Positions 34,907 through 46,521 of a DNA stretch of 64,000 nt are shown one piece after another. How positions within the stretch are numbered: position 1 is the first letter of the stretch; every line of letters begins with the position of its first letter. Source of the DNA: Otatea glauca (lineage: Eukaryota > Streptophyta > Magnoliopsida > Poales > Poaceae); contig CM070725.1 of assembly GCA_036346275.1 (NCBI GenBank), positions 40,362,104 through 40,426,103 of the forward strand, written 5' to 3'. A program made the position numbers and the translations under genes. The notes under the pieces are model-generated. The model was not told the origin of the DNA, made no database searches, and saw nothing but the letters and a program-made list of their open reading frames with translations.

Positions 34907-36202
34907 ATGGCCCCGAAGCGCCCGGCCGCCGCCGCCGCCGCGTCGGGCTCGGCCTCCGACGGTGAGGCGGACGCGGCCCACCACCAGCACAACCTCTCCC
35001 CCTCCCGCTCCCGATCCAAGACCCCTCCCCCCAACCTCCACCCTAACGCCGCCGTGCTCTCCTCCACCCGCGCCTCCGCCGCCGCCGACTTCGCGGCCGC
35101 CTCCGATTCAGACGCTGGCGCAGACGGCCGCCTCCCCTCCCCGAGGCGCACCCGCGAGCGCTCCCCCCGCCTCCACTCCGACTCCGACAACTCCGCTGCG
35201 GCCGCGGTCGCGGCCGCATCTGACGACGACGGCGGTGACGAAGGCAACGCCTCGCCGCCGCCTCGTTCTCGCCGCTCGTCCCGCGTCGATGCCACCAACA
35301 TCAAGCCCATCAGCTCCCGCCCCATGGACGCGCCCCGCCGGCCCGCCGCCGGCTCCAGCGCATCCCACCGGCGCTCCAAGCGCCCCCGCAGCTCCTCCGC
35401 CGTGCACTCCCCGGAGCAGCTGAGGCGGCCGCCGCGGGTTTGGAGCCCCGAAGACGAGATCACCATACTGCGTGCCCTCATCTCGTACCGCGCCAAGAAA
35501 GGCGTGCTCCCCGCGTCCACTCAGGACACAGGCAAGTTACACAGTCAGATTGGTGGGCAGCTTAATATTAGGGCATCTACTACCCAGCTTAGTGATAAGG
35601 TGCGGCGGCTCAGGCACAAGTACAATTTGCTCGTGACCCGTACTAAGAATGGACGGGATCCAGACTTGCCAACGCTGCATGACCGTGATGTCTATGAACT
35701 TAGCAAGAAAGTTTGGGGGTCAAAGGGTGGTGGTGCTGGTAATGGTGGAGGAGGACGTGTGTATGAGAATGCTGAGATTGCAGAGAGCGGCGAGGAGCAG
35801 GAGAGTGGAGAGAGTGACGAGGATATGGAGGGTGGGTGGGACGACCCTGACCACAGCAGGAACAGGAGGCTGAAGGCGTTTGCTGTCGCAAATGGGAATG
35901 GGAACGCCATTGCAATTGTGGGTAGGACTGGCCATGGCAACAGTGGTGGGAATGGTGATGTTGAGAAGGGAAAGGACATGTACCCTTACCTATGGGAGGC
36001 TGTTGAGGAGCTTTCCAAGGAGCACCCGAGTGGGACAGCGTTCAGGAAGGCCTTTGGTGTGCTTGAAGGGTCAAGAGCACGGGCGATGGAGGAGAAGCTA
36101 CAGAAGTTCAGGCTGTCAGAGATCAGGCAGCAGCTGCGTCGGATGGACCTGATGAAGGAGACGGTGAAGATGGTGCTTGATGCACTGGAGGGCACCGACT
36201 GA
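34907..36202 (+). CDS. GeBP/storekeeper-like (DUF573) transcription factor
   Basis: Members of this plant family bind DNA through a non-canonical winged/leucine-zipper arrangement and act in leaf-cell fate and hormone responses (Arabidopsis GeBP, STKL). This is one exon of 431 codons, as is usual for the family. Residues 1-175 are a low-complexity Ala/Ser/Pro/Asp-rich region with Arg-Ser patches and a basic nuclear signal (RRSKRPRSSS). Residues 179-271 form the DUF573 domain, from WSPEDEITILRALISY through LSDKVRRLRHKYN to YELSKKVWG. An acidic linker (ESGEEQESGESDEDMEGG) follows. The conserved C-terminal block starts at about residue 359 (YPYLWEAVEELS) and ends in a leucine-rich helix. The ATG at 34907 is the first in frame in a typical leader. 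No lesions are seen. Open frames on the opposite strand come from the GC-rich 5' half. Confidence 0.93.
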   Translation: MAPKRPAAAAAASGSASDGEADAAHHQHNLSPSRSRSKTPPPNLHPNAAVLSSTRASAAADFAAASDSDAGADGRLPSPRRTRERSPRLHSDSDNSAAAAVAAASDDDGGDEGNASPPPRSRRSSRVDATNIKPISSRPMDAPRRPAAGSSASHRRSKRPRSSSAVHSPEQLRRPPRVWSPEDEITILRALISYRAKKGVLPASTQDTGKLHSQIGGQLNIRASTTQLSDKVRRLRHKYNLLVTRTKNGRDPDLPTLHDRDVYELSKKVWGSKGGGAGNGGGGRVYENAEIAESGEEQESGESDEDMEGGWDDPDHSRNRRLKAFAVANGNGNAIAIVGRTGHGNSGGNGDVEKGKDMYPYLWEAVEELSKEHPSGTAFRKAFGVLEGSRARAMEEKLQKFRLSEIRQQLRRMDLMKETVKMVLDALEGTD

Positions 36203-37899
36203 CTAGGTTGAAATTGACATACTGTTGGATTTTGGAGTGCATGGTCCGGTGAGTACATTGCTCAAAAAGGGCGATCTGTGTCTCTGTTGCCTAGAGTAGT
36301 CTTGTTCTAATGTTATGGAATATGGTTATAGATCCTTGGTTGTTTTAAATTTTGTGGACAAGGATATACTTGCCTCAATCAAATTTAGATCTAGAACAAG
36401 GAGTAATGGCTCCCCTGCTTATCATCCTCTGTGAAACGTTGTGCTTTATGTTGCTTAGTTTCTAACATATGCGCTATTCGTTATATCATTGCTATGTTTC
36501 TGGTTAGTGCTAATTAGTATTTCCATTTTTAGCATAAATGCTTTGTTTTATTTCCCTTTTCAAGTTTCAACTACTACTGTCAGTAGGAATGTCTTTGCAT
36601 TTAATCCAGGCAGAATCTAGCTTGGTACTTGCTAAATTCATGCAGAACTGAAATACAAGCTTGGTGCTTGCTAGTTGCTAGGTTCTTGTAGCAGGAGGAA
36701 CAGAAAATAAAATGTTTTGTAGAGATGATACATGTTGGAGTGGGTGGGTTGTCAAATGGAATTTGATACTTGGACGTAGTTAATCACCCCTCATGATTCT
36801 TAGGGTTGGTGGGATGTTTTTTCTCTAGACTAATGGCCTGTTCAATTTAAATTCTCGGGTTGGGAATGCTTCTTTCCGGATATACAGTCTCAACACCATT
36901 TTATTTCTCTTATATCATTAGGAGCACATTGAAATTCATAATGTGTGTTGGTATGGAATGAACTTATAATGGTCTATTAATAAGTGACCATTAACTGTGA
37001 TTAGAGTTGGAGAATGGCGCAATTTGTAGAAAAATATTCGAGTGCAGTTCAAGTGCTTGTGTTCTGTGGGAAGTCATCTGCAGAAGAAGGGAGGGGTGGT
37101 GAGAAGTTAAGCAGGGTGGTCATCTTAGATGAAACTGGATGAAAGACTATAGGGGTTCATTTTCATGTTGAATCGTATATTCGTGTGTCTTGTTGGCATG
37201 CTCTTAATGAAGTGTTGATTGATTAACCTACCTGATAAGGGGTTGCTTGATGGGGAATGCCATCTTGCAGCATTTAGTCATTTACAGTTAAGGCCCAGTT
37301 GGTTTTTGTCAATGCACCTAATGAATTTCAGGTTCATGTGTGAACTCTGAACCTTACAGAAGAAGGGATATGTAGGAAGAAAATTTATTAGGATGCGTCC
37401 CTTTTTGATACCTTCTCTAATGGCATCTAGTGATCTAGTCTAACATCTGTTGTAAATTTGGGTGAAGCTCATTTTGATTCTTGAAAATGGTGCAAACTGG
37501 GATGACACAACGGAGTAATGACCATTGTTAGACCCAGGGTTGCCCCTCCTAGCCTCTGACGAGGGGTTATCTAGTTTTATTGCTTCAATACGCTCTTGAT
37601 ATGAGGTACCCCAAGTCCCCCACATACTTGGCTTAGTAACTAGATATTCTTGAGGCCTCAGGCAAAAAGACAGGAGTTCAGTTCATTTTGGTGACCTCAA
37701 GGATTGCAGGCGTCTGTCCAAACTATGTTCCTTGTCACAGATAGCTTACATGACTTGGATGTGAAATGAATTACTCTTAGGCTTCGTCAGATTAAGCAGG
37801 TTTATGATTGAAAAATGGAAATGTTGACTGGGCCTCGCCAACACCAAATTTGATGTTCATGTGCATGATCATATGCTCAGGCTATCTTCTAGAAACACC
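36203..37899 (+). other. GeBP-like 3' untranslated region and flank
   Basis: AT-rich sequence after the TGA with no further coding exons recognised. The first few hundred bases probably contain the 3' UTR; the end could not be fixed. Confidence 0.4.
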
Positions 37900-37907
37900 A
37901 TGTACAT

Positions 37908-38361
37908 CAGGGTTCACATTATCGATATCGCGATAATCGACAATATCGAGATTTTCGAAAATCGGAAAAAATCAGTCGAAAATCGGTAGAGAATCGAAGG
38001 GTTTCAAAATTAAACTTTTGATGATTTTTTTTTCTTCAAAAAATGATCTTCACCGATAATCGTTCGATATACCACGATATACGTCGATAATCGCTCGATA
38101 TGCACCGATAATCGGTCGAAAATCGACCCGATCGATTTTGCAAAACTTGTGTTCTTCGGCGGTCGATATTGTGAGCGATCTTCGCTCGATATTCATCGAT
38201 AATCGAGCGATATTCACCGATTATCGTGATATTTACGTCATATAATTTTTTTTGAATTTTTGAATTTTTTTTAATTTAACCGGTTTAACGACCGGTATTA
38301 GATACCGAATCGGACCGGTAAGGTCGATAATCGCGCGATAATCGACGATAAATGGAACCTG
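37908..38361. mobile_element. hAT-like non-autonomous element, ATATCG/ATAATCG subfamily
   Basis: Ends CAGGGTTCACATTATCG and the inverse of CAGGTTCCATTTATCGTCG, with perfect 8-bp duplications ATGTACAT at 37900-37907 and 38362-38369. The inside is built of GATAATCG and CGATAT motifs in both orientations. Confidence 0.9.
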
Positions 38362-38369
38362 ATGTACAT

Positions 38370-38970
38370 ATCCCCGTTTATGCAGATGACTATGCATTGG
38401 CGTTGTTATTGTGCATTCACATCTGAAAATGGGTCACAGTAGGTGGGTAATGTTAGTGCGCTCTCTCTGTTTTTTTAGGTACTAACATAATTTCGTCTTG
38501 GAATTATTAAATGCTGATTGATGTTTCCTTGCGTACCCTGATTTGCCTTTGTGCTGAATGTTCTTGACGAATGTTAGTTGGATGTCGCTGGAGTCTTATC
38601 ATTACCGGAAAGGAAGTCACTTTTGGTATCTTTCTCGTTGTTCTTGATGCTGGGAACTAATTTGTGACCATGACCCCATGAGATGGATGCCGAAACTAGC
38701 ACATGAGGATGAGCATGCCAAGGCCCAAGGTTGCTATGAACATCATGGTTCAAGCAGGAAAGTGTCGTAAGCCTCATTCTTATATGGTTTGAGCCTATAT
38801 TTCTGTTTCATGATGAATATGCCAAGCTCTGCTGATCTTTTGGAACTGTCATGTGCATACCTGTTATTTCGATTTTTGAACTCAAGCAGGCTGCTCGTTG
38901 CTTCCAGTGAGCAGTCTTCAGCGCTTCAGTTTCGGCCTGGCTCGGGCCCATTCTGACATATCTCTGTTTA
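38370..38970. other. Intergenic, nothing recognised
   Basis: No supportable gene or repeat end. Confidence 0.35.
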
Positions 38971-38978
38971 GTCAGCAG

Positions 38979-40421
38979 CAAGCAAGGTTTGAAATCTCGT
39001 TTTCGGATGATATCTCGGAGGTTGCCGAAATCCTATCGACATCTTGGAATTTCGGACAAATGCGGGACGAAATGCAAAAAAAAGAAAAAAAATCCGATTT
39101 TTTTTGCACTGAGAAAACCGAAATTTCGACCGGAATTCCCAAAATCTCTATGAGATTTCGGTGAATTTGCACCGAGCGAAAAATGACTCAAACGATGTCG
39201 AAAAATTTTGAATTTTTTTTAGGTTATTGACACATCAGTAATGTTTTCATAAAAATTTCAGATGATTATCGAGTCTGAGGAATTTTAAAAAATTCAAATA
39301 TTGCTACTGTCCTGATAAAACGCTGACAAGCAAGTTTGAACCGAATGAAAAATAGAACAAACCAAGTTAGAAATTTTTGAATTTTTTTTGCACTTTTATG
39401 ATGCATCACTAATACTTTCATTAAATTTTCAAATGATGATCCAGCTTCATGAATTTTAAAAAATTCGAACAGTGCTACTGTCCTAATAAAAGCCTTACCT
39501 GCAAAATTCAACCAAATGAAAAATAGTTCAAATTATATTAGAAAATTTTTGTGGATGGTCCTGATGTATCATTGATGTTTCTATAAAATTTTCATATGAT
39601 GATCAAGCTTTAAAACTTTTCAAAAAATTTAACAGTGCTACGTCTTGATAAAAACCTGATAATCAATATATAGATTTGTTTTAACAATAAAAAAGGCTTA
39701 GAATTTTTGTAAATTTTACAGAAGGGTGCTAAGAAAATGATTAAGATCTCATAAATTTTTTTAATCATGATCACAATCCAGTAAATTTATAAAATTCTTA
39801 CCAGGGCACTGTACCATTTATGTTCTTTCTGTTTTTGAAATATAACAAATAAAGTTCAATGCTTAGATAGATTTGATTGAGCAAATAAAAAAAGTTGAAT
39901 TTTTTTGAAAATTTTAGAGAATGGTACCGAAGAAATTCTTAAGCTCTCATAAAATTTTTGGATCATGATCATACTCGAACAAATTTATAAAATTCTGACA
40001 AGGTTACTGTCCCAATTATATTCATTCTGTTTTTGATTTTTTTAAAGATAAAAAATGAAGTTCAATTATTTAAAAAAAATTTATGTATGATCCTATACTA
40101 CTAAAGATAGTGCCATAAAATTTTCAAATCATGATCGAGCTTGTACAATTTTATATTTTTTTTATAATTTCTACTGAAATTTTAATAGGTCTCAATGAAA
40201 GATGACTTTCTTAAGGGTTATTGGACCAAATCCGGTCATAAAAATTCAAAAACTGGTGAAAAAAACCTGAGATTTCAGCGAGATTTGGCGAAATCTCGCC
40301 GTAATTTCCGAGATTATTGTAGCAATTTAATTTTTTTTCTTTCATTTTTTTTACTTGGCCGGGATTTTAAATCCCGTCCCTGTTGAGATTTCTGAGATTT
40401 CGGCGGTTTTTTTGAACCTTG
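38979..40421. mobile_element. hAT-like element, 1.4 kb, reverse orientation
   Basis: Perfect 8-bp duplications GTCAGCAG at 38971-38978 and 40422-40429. The left end CAAGCAAGGTTTGAAATCTC has four extra bases (CAAG) before the usual CAAGGTTT; the right end is the inverse of CAAGGTTCAAAAAAACCGCC. The interior matches the elements at 23048 and 58361 but is inverted relative to them. No coding capacity. Confidence 0.9.
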
Positions 40422-40429
40422 GTCAGCAG

Positions 40430-41848
40430 TTCCCCAATAACCATGGTACTGATTAGACATGTTAACTTGTTTTCTATGTTTTTCAGCTATTTGGCATGAA
40501 ATCCTCCATGATTACACATGATTTTCACCGTGAAGCTGAAATTCAGTAAACTCTCTAATTATCAGTCTGATGATCATCAACTGTTGGTTGGCATAGTATA
40601 TCAATATATTATTTTCTTTTAGATTCTCCCAACATATATTCTAGCAGCTAGATGGTCTGAATGTACAGAAGTTCACAGTTTTGAGGTCAAAGTTATTGCA
40701 AAATTTCTCAGCAACCTAACAAGCAAGAGATCCATCAAGCAGCTCATCATTTGATGTTTCTTTCGCTATGAGGAACTGAACTTGCTCGGTTGCTCTGTGA
40801 TTGGAAGCAGGGACTACAGAGCAAATCTTTCCTAGCATGATTATTTTGGGTCATCTTCTTATTGAGGAAGCCATATCATGAAATGCTTGATTACGGCAGC
40901 AAGTGAAACATTTGTACAAGTAACCAAAGTCCAGGGAGAATAGTTCTGGTCACTCATACGCATGTATGCAGGCCTAAATTTCCAGCAATTGGAGCAAGTG
41001 GCGGCGAAACTCTGTACTAGTGAATCTTCACGGAATTGCAAAGGATGCGCGCGGCTAGTTGCTCAGCGTTTTGGCCCTTCAAGCCTCCTTTCCGGTGAGA
41101 TGACAAAAACCGCTTGCTACTGCTGCCTACCGCGACTTGCTTTATTATCAGTCATCAGATCGAATTGTATCACTGAAAGGATTACTGGTAGTTGCGTAAT
41201 GAACCGTACAATGACAAGGTCAAATGCACCGTCAGCATGACACTGGAAACTGAATCTAACTGGACGGACGGATGTACGGTCATTGCATCAGCAAATACAT
41301 TTGGATCGGAGTTACCGGATTCGCTGTAAAACCCCGTCAATCCTAAACTAGATTCATCGAATTCGAATTGGTTTAGATTACAAGGTTCGTATTCACGGTG
41401 AAAATTGCAAGTAAAAGTAGCGAATTGCGAACTCGAATTTCGTACCACGGTTTGGATGAATTGCGTTTCTGGTATTTGGACGAGAGTGAAACTGCATATT
41501 CTGCAGATTAAAGTATCAGTAGTTCTCCATTTCCACGCTTGATTCTGTGTAACAGCTCATATAGGACAAAGAACACAGGCAAAGATATTAAGATACTGCA
41601 CAAGCACAAAATAAGACTTTTTTTTTTAATTACAAGGAAGACAGTCACCACCCCACACCAATCAGAAGGCCGGTCTGCAGTTCATACGTAGTTGCAGGAA
41701 GTGTAAAAGTTGAACAAGCATCTATCTGCTATATATAAAACTACATATATAAGTTGATGACACTTCCCTCGAAAACATTTTGATGACACGTGACTTATAA
41801 CAGCTAAGAAAAAAAAGAAAAAAATGCTAGAAATCTATTATATAATTG
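40430..41848. other. Intergenic, nothing recognised
   Basis: Mixed AT-rich DNA. Weak transcript-like composition around 40900-41250 but no coding family. Confidence 0.35.
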
Positions 41849-41849
41849 A

Positions 41850-42514
41850 TGTAAGATTATGTCTCGATCTTTCGATGAGAACGATAACTATCGATTTTGT
41901 GGAACTGATTTTGACGATCCGACTACAACGTACAACGACGATGCGCCTTAGCAATCGCTAAACCAACTCCAAAGGGTTATTGATCTTGCTGTGGGCACGA
42001 TCAACCTGAATACGAAGTTCAATTCCTGCAAGCAATTGAAGAATAAACAAGAACAATAGTAGAAGCAATTAATCTAAAATTGCAAATAAGAATTGAGATT
42101 CATGAAAATATAGATCAAAGGTGGGGTTCTACGAAGAAGTCTCAATAGGCGGTCGTTCGACATGTCTAGAGGACAATGTAGTTTGGCCCTACGCAAAAAC
42201 TATGTTCAACAAAAACCCAAGTGTCTAAGGCAGCGGCTACTGAGTATATAAGAGGGAGGGACGTGAGAGGGTCATCCTAGGGTTGTGTGCAGTCAGGGGG
42301 GAGACGCACAACTTAGGCTTGGGCCCCCACACGCTTACAAGGCCCGAAATAGCCCGAAACAGTGTTGTAGTATATTGTTTCGTTGATTTCGACTGATCCA
42401 CGATGAATCTGGGGCTGGGACCAGATTCATTGGAAAGGGCTCGTTGTAAGTTTTCAATCAAGTGCAAAAACTCTCCAATCAGACATCGTATGCAAAAGTA
42501 CTCGTTTTACTTCA
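41850..42514 (+). mobile_element. LTR of a class I element (5' LTR or solo)
   Basis: Starts TGTAAGATTATGTCTCG and ends GTTTTACTTCA, just before a primer-binding-site-like sequence. A TATA-like GAGTATATAAGAGG lies at about 42242. The left edge could alternatively be TGATGTAAG at 41847. Confidence 0.6.
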
Positions 42515-42517
42515 GGT

Positions 42518-42531
42518 TGGTATCTAGAGCC
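42518..42531 (+). other. Primer-binding site (initiator Met tRNA type)
   Basis: TGGTATCTAGAGCC differs by one inserted T from the TGGTATCAGAGC site used by most plant LTR elements. It sits 3 bp after the LTR end, which fixes the LTR orientation as plus. Confidence 0.65.
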
Positions 42532-43345
42532 GAATTAGATTCCAGAACATGATGGATTTGATATCTCTCTCTTCTTGGCCCATGGATGACGTGTTAGAGT
42601 TGGTCCAACCAGGTGTGATCATATCCGTATGTCTTCATCAATAATAAAACTGATAATACTAGATATAAGCATAATTCATAAGCTACTCTTGTGGAATGAG
42701 TACCAATTTTATGTGTTCTCAGACGCTTCTGACATGTATTATGTTAGGGAAAACAAAAGGACTACGTAGTATAGTTGAATCTTTTGATGTACTTCCTGGG
42801 CATCTTGATGCCGTCTCTGGGACACAGTTTGATGGTCATATGATGTATCATCTTTGATCAAATCCTATTTTTGTAAAACATGTAGCATCCTGTAGTAAGT
42901 TTGTCAGGTGAGCTCAGTTCTCTGTGTGTCAATGTTTCCCTCTTATTTGACATGTTGTATCATCATAGACACATCGAGTACAATTGGTTATGCAACAATG
43001 TTGAACTATGTGTGCGATCATCTTCAATTTTTTCTTTGTTTTTTTTCCTATGATCATATTTCATGTGGTTGCAGATGGCCACATATTAGCCAGTGCTACA
43101 AGCGAGGCGTTTTTTCATCACTTCAACGTATGCTCACCAAAATTTTCGTACGAGTAAACATTATAGTAGTATTGTAGTGAAAACATCACACAGATAGCTT
43201 ACTACGAATCACAATTAGAACGAGAAGGTATAGGAAAATTCAATCCAACTGCACAGTAAAGAACAAACAGTACAAAACAGATCATTTCATTATCTCTGCG
43301 TTACAATTTACATATCATTTCATTATCTCTGCATGACAATTTACA
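42532..43345 (+). other. Degenerate internal retroelement or other repeat sequence
   Basis: Short exon-like reads such as EYQFYVFSDASDMYYVRE (about 42696-42750) are broken by stops. The family is unclear. No gag or protease signature is seen, and the second LTR was not found. Confidence 0.25.
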
Positions 43346-44035
43346 TCACCAGTTCGAAAGATCAGGAGAATGCACATTGATCAATCGAAGGACCATCACT
43401 CCTACGTCTCCTTTCGTCTGGCCGGCAATGGCAGCGCAACGATCAGCACCCGAAATAGCGGTGAAGCACGCCTCCTCCTGCGTCGGCAACAACGCCGGAA
43501 CGCCGGTCTTTGCGGCAGCAGGGGCGTCGACGTAGTCTGTGAACCACGGACATTGGAGTACAATGGCCGCCGACAGCCGCTTCTCGGGGTTGCAGCTGAT
43601 CAGCTCGTTCAAGACCTCGAACCCGTCGCGCGAAAGGCGCTCCTCTGGGAACAGATCGCGCAGCCGGTTGGGATGCGGGATTCGCGGCTGGGGCACCGCA
43701 GCGGCGAGCGGCAGGGACGCGTAGACCGGCCACGTCTTGTAGCCTGGGGTGCCGAGCACGCGGAAGATTCTCAGGAGTTGGTCGATCGGTTTCAGGCCCC
43801 GGAACAGCGCCGCGCCGGCGAGGAGCTCGGCCATGACGCAGCCGAGGGACCAGGCGTCCACGAGCTCGTCGTAGTCCGGCTTCGCCAGGAGCATCTCCGT
43901 CGCCTTGTACCAGAGCGTGCCGGCCTGTTTGTACGGCGGCTTTGCGTTCATCGACATGACCAGCCCGAGTTCGCATATCTTCATCACGTCGCCGCCTCCG
44001 GCGACGACCACGTCGAATCCTGTTCCGAAACGAGG
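43346..44035 (-). pseudogene. CDK-like protein kinase, C-terminal fragment
   Basis: The minus strand reads the C-lobe of a cyclin-dependent-kinase-like protein, closest by eye to the grass-expanded CDKF-2/CDKG-like group: KICELGLVMSMNAKPPYKQ, GTLWYKATEMLLAKPDY, VDAWSLGCVMAELLAG, then RIFRVLGTPGYKTWP and a regular C-terminus. The N-lobe, the glycine loop, the catalytic lysine and the HRD catalytic loop are missing: homology fades upstream of about 44035, close to a repeat copy. The Mg-binding DFG is CELG (Asp and Phe lost) and the APE-type motif is ATE. About 220 codons remain open to the stop at 43346. It cannot be an active kinase. The long plus-strand frame here is a shadow. Confidence 0.85.
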
Positions 44036-44089
44036 ATAGAGGCTGCAAAGTACGAGCTCCGCTAGGGCTAAAGTTTGAACTGAGATTTA

Positions 44090-44312
44090 AACCAGAGTTT
44101 CCCTTTATTATGATAGTTTGGTTGCAATTATGTGCTGATTTTATATATAAATAAGTAAAGCATGTGATCCAAATTCGTTTAAAATCTTTAAATTTTAGTA
44201 TATTTTTTTCAAAAGTATGCATTTCATTTGAATTGTTATAGATAGGTATATACCTTAAAACTAAATTTGTTGAAAAATATACTGGTCTATAGCTTGAATT
44301 CGCGCATTTGAA
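44090..44312 (-). repeat. Dispersed AT-rich repeat, copy B
   Basis: Reverse-oriented, diverged copy of 2016-2245, with the same order of landmarks (ATTTCAAATGCGCGAATTC, CTATAACAATTC, AAATGAAATGCATACTTTTG). It starts just where the kinase similarity stops and ends 28 bp from an (AT)n tract. Confidence 0.6.
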
Positions 44313-44339
44313 ATCATGGTGTTCACACACTTCGGCTTC

Positions 44340-44366
<27 letters not shown>
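44340..44366. repeat. (AT)n microsatellite
   Basis: Thirteen AT units directly next to dispersed repeat copy B. Confidence 0.95.
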
Positions 44367-44370
<4 letters not shown>

Positions 44371-44504
44371 TTATTCGACTGAAATTATTTGTGTAAATTA
44401 GTCACATCTTGTACCGTATGTATATTCTGAAATATATAGTCGTTACACGTACGTGTTAATTAATTTTCTGTTGGATGCATGAAACAAAATGCTGGACATA
44501 CACG

Positions 44505-44636
44505 ACTGTATTTCCGGTGAAGTCCGGCGAGACGAACCTCCTGCGGTTCATCAACGCGGCGCTCAACACGGAGCTTTTCGTCTCCCTCGCCGGCCACAAG
44601 ATAACCGTCGTCAGCGCCGACGCCTCCTTTTTATGC
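44505..44636 (+). pseudogene. Laccase (multicopper oxidase) exon fragment
   Basis: Plant laccases oxidise phenolics and help polymerise lignin in the apoplast. The frame reads TVFPVKSGETNLLRFINAAL, NTELFVSLAGHKITVVSADA, SF, which corresponds to the conserved second cupredoxin region (PVKPGKTYLLR-INAALN-ELFF-IAGH-TVVE-DA in typical laccases). Only about 44 codons remain; an AT-rich tandem repeat follows at once with a stop at 44646-44648. No copper ligand box is included. GC-rich codon use contrasts with the surrounding DNA. No other laccase exons are in the window. Confidence 0.8.
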
Positions 44637-44639
44637 GGT

Positions 44640-44860
44640 GAAAAATGAAAAATAATTTTTGTAAGTTAGACAAAGAAAAATATGATTGGTGAACCCTAAT
44701 AAAAAATTAAAAATAATTTTTCTAAACTAGACAAAGAAAAATAGAATTGGTGAACCCTAATAGAAAATAAATGAATCATACAGAAAAATAAAAAATAATT
44801 TTTCTAAGCTAGACAAAAAAAATAGGATCGGTGAATCCTAATAGAAAATAAATGAATCAA
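44640..44860 (+). repeat. Tandem repeat, about 3 copies of 60-80 bp
   Basis: Units contain AAAAATAATTTTTCTAAACT, AGACAAAGAAAAATAGAATT and GGTGAACCCTAATAGAAAAT. They start about 44643, 44703 and 44785 and directly abut the laccase fragment. Confidence 0.85.
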
Positions 44861-46513
44861 ATCACCTATATAAATGCAGATGGAAGGGACAAAAAAATCT
44901 AGATCGATAGATAGATGTCCAAATAGGTGTATATACGCCGAGATGAAGCCCGACACAATGACGTTGTTGATTCACTTGGTTTTGTATCTGGCGTGCAATT
45001 AATCCATCTATATTATGCATCAGCTGCTTATCTATGGATTGATCGAGGTGGCAGTAGTATATATAGAAAAGTGACTGAAATCAAACAAAAAAATAGACGA
45101 AAAATATTTAGCAATTCTCTATATATATAGTCACCTTTGCTACTCTACTTGTTGCTACTAACATGATATTTCCTGGAAACACTTTGTATATACAGAGAAG
45201 GGAAGCAAAAGGCCAAATAAAAAAGGTAGCTGTAGCTGAGTTGTGTGAAAGGTTCATGTAAATCCCCCTCTTGTTCAGTGCAGCTGGAAATCAAGCCCGA
45301 GATGCATGTACTAACTAACCACAGGCCACCAAGCAATCTGAGGAATACGAATGAATGCTAACACGCAAAAAAAAAAAGTATTTACTTGATGATGTTGATG
45401 CATAATAACTCATGCGCAGCGATATTTGTGGGAGTTGTAACTAGCTCTCCGCTTGATAGATGAGCATAAAGCATTAGTACATCTGTTATTCTGCTAGCCT
45501 TAAAGGTTCTAGCTTGTACAGTGTAAAGTATATATGTGACAGAAAAATGATCTATTCATTTCACATATGTCCAAACTGCCAGCATAGAGTGAAAAAGACG
45601 GTGGTTAAGAGCAAACCGAACCAAGCTGCATGAGGATCTAAAACATGCCATTATTGTCATCATATATTTGTCTGCAGGTATCAACATATTAGTGCAGTTC
45701 ATACCCATCTTCAGCAAGTTTATGTTATTGTAGCAGTTGAACCACCGTATGTGCAGTGAGCTACATATATATGTTGCTCCAATATAATCATGCGACTGAC
45801 ACAACCATATCACCAATATGTAATACCCTGTGAACTTGTATAGCAAATTCCAACTGGATTAGGTTGCTTAATAAGTTCAGGTACGGACTTACACAAATAT
45901 AGAACTTAGTGGTCAGAACGCTACATATGAATCCCAGAGTAACATACAAATGCAGAAACGTTAGTTAAAAGTGCGATGCAATAGAACTGGACACAAAACG
46001 ATCTCGTTGTACATCGGAAGAACAGAACACGTTAGACGACACTTTCCCTGCTGCATCCATGGTGTTCAGGTCCATCGGCAGGTGGCCGTTCCTGTTCCTG
46101 TGTAAGTATAAAAGAGATGCATCAAGAGAAAGCTGTGGATCATAAAGGCATGCTAAGTTAAAAAAATTCAGATTTTACTACTAGTCTCTGCCATTCATTC
46201 AAAAAGCGGAGTAGAGAGAAACCCGACGTTGCAATACCAGAGTATTACAACCACGAGGAACACAAGACTGCAGAACACACAAGAACCCAAAAGTTATCAC
46301 ATCATGCCTGCCATTATTTCAGGCAAAGAAGGACAAGACTACTGAATCTGGGACTGGGAGAAGCAGAAATCAGAATTTAATCCAGCAGCCAGAGAGTGAG
46401 TACCACCCAGAGCATAGGCTGGCGTTCAGAGGAAAAATCACTTGATGCTGGTTCATCTGACATAAACTCAGTACGGAATCCCTAAAGATTAATTGAAAAA
46501 TAAGCAGATTACC
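44861..46513. other. Intergenic, nothing recognised
   Basis: AT-rich; some transcript-like composition but no coding family and no repeat ends. Confidence 0.4.
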
Positions 46514-46521
46514 CAAGCAAC

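Noticed and set aside
34840..35520. Long minus-strand open frame opposite the GeBP-like gene
   Set aside because: It is a GC-composition shadow of the plus-strand exon, which has family motifs in its own frame.
42905..43180. Coding frame MSSVLCVSMFPSYL...
   Set aside because: No motif and no splice context; it follows a retroelement primer-binding site and is likely decayed repeat.
43370..44065. Long plus-strand open frame opposite the kinase fragment
   Set aside because: The minus strand carries recognisable kinase motifs; the plus frame has none.
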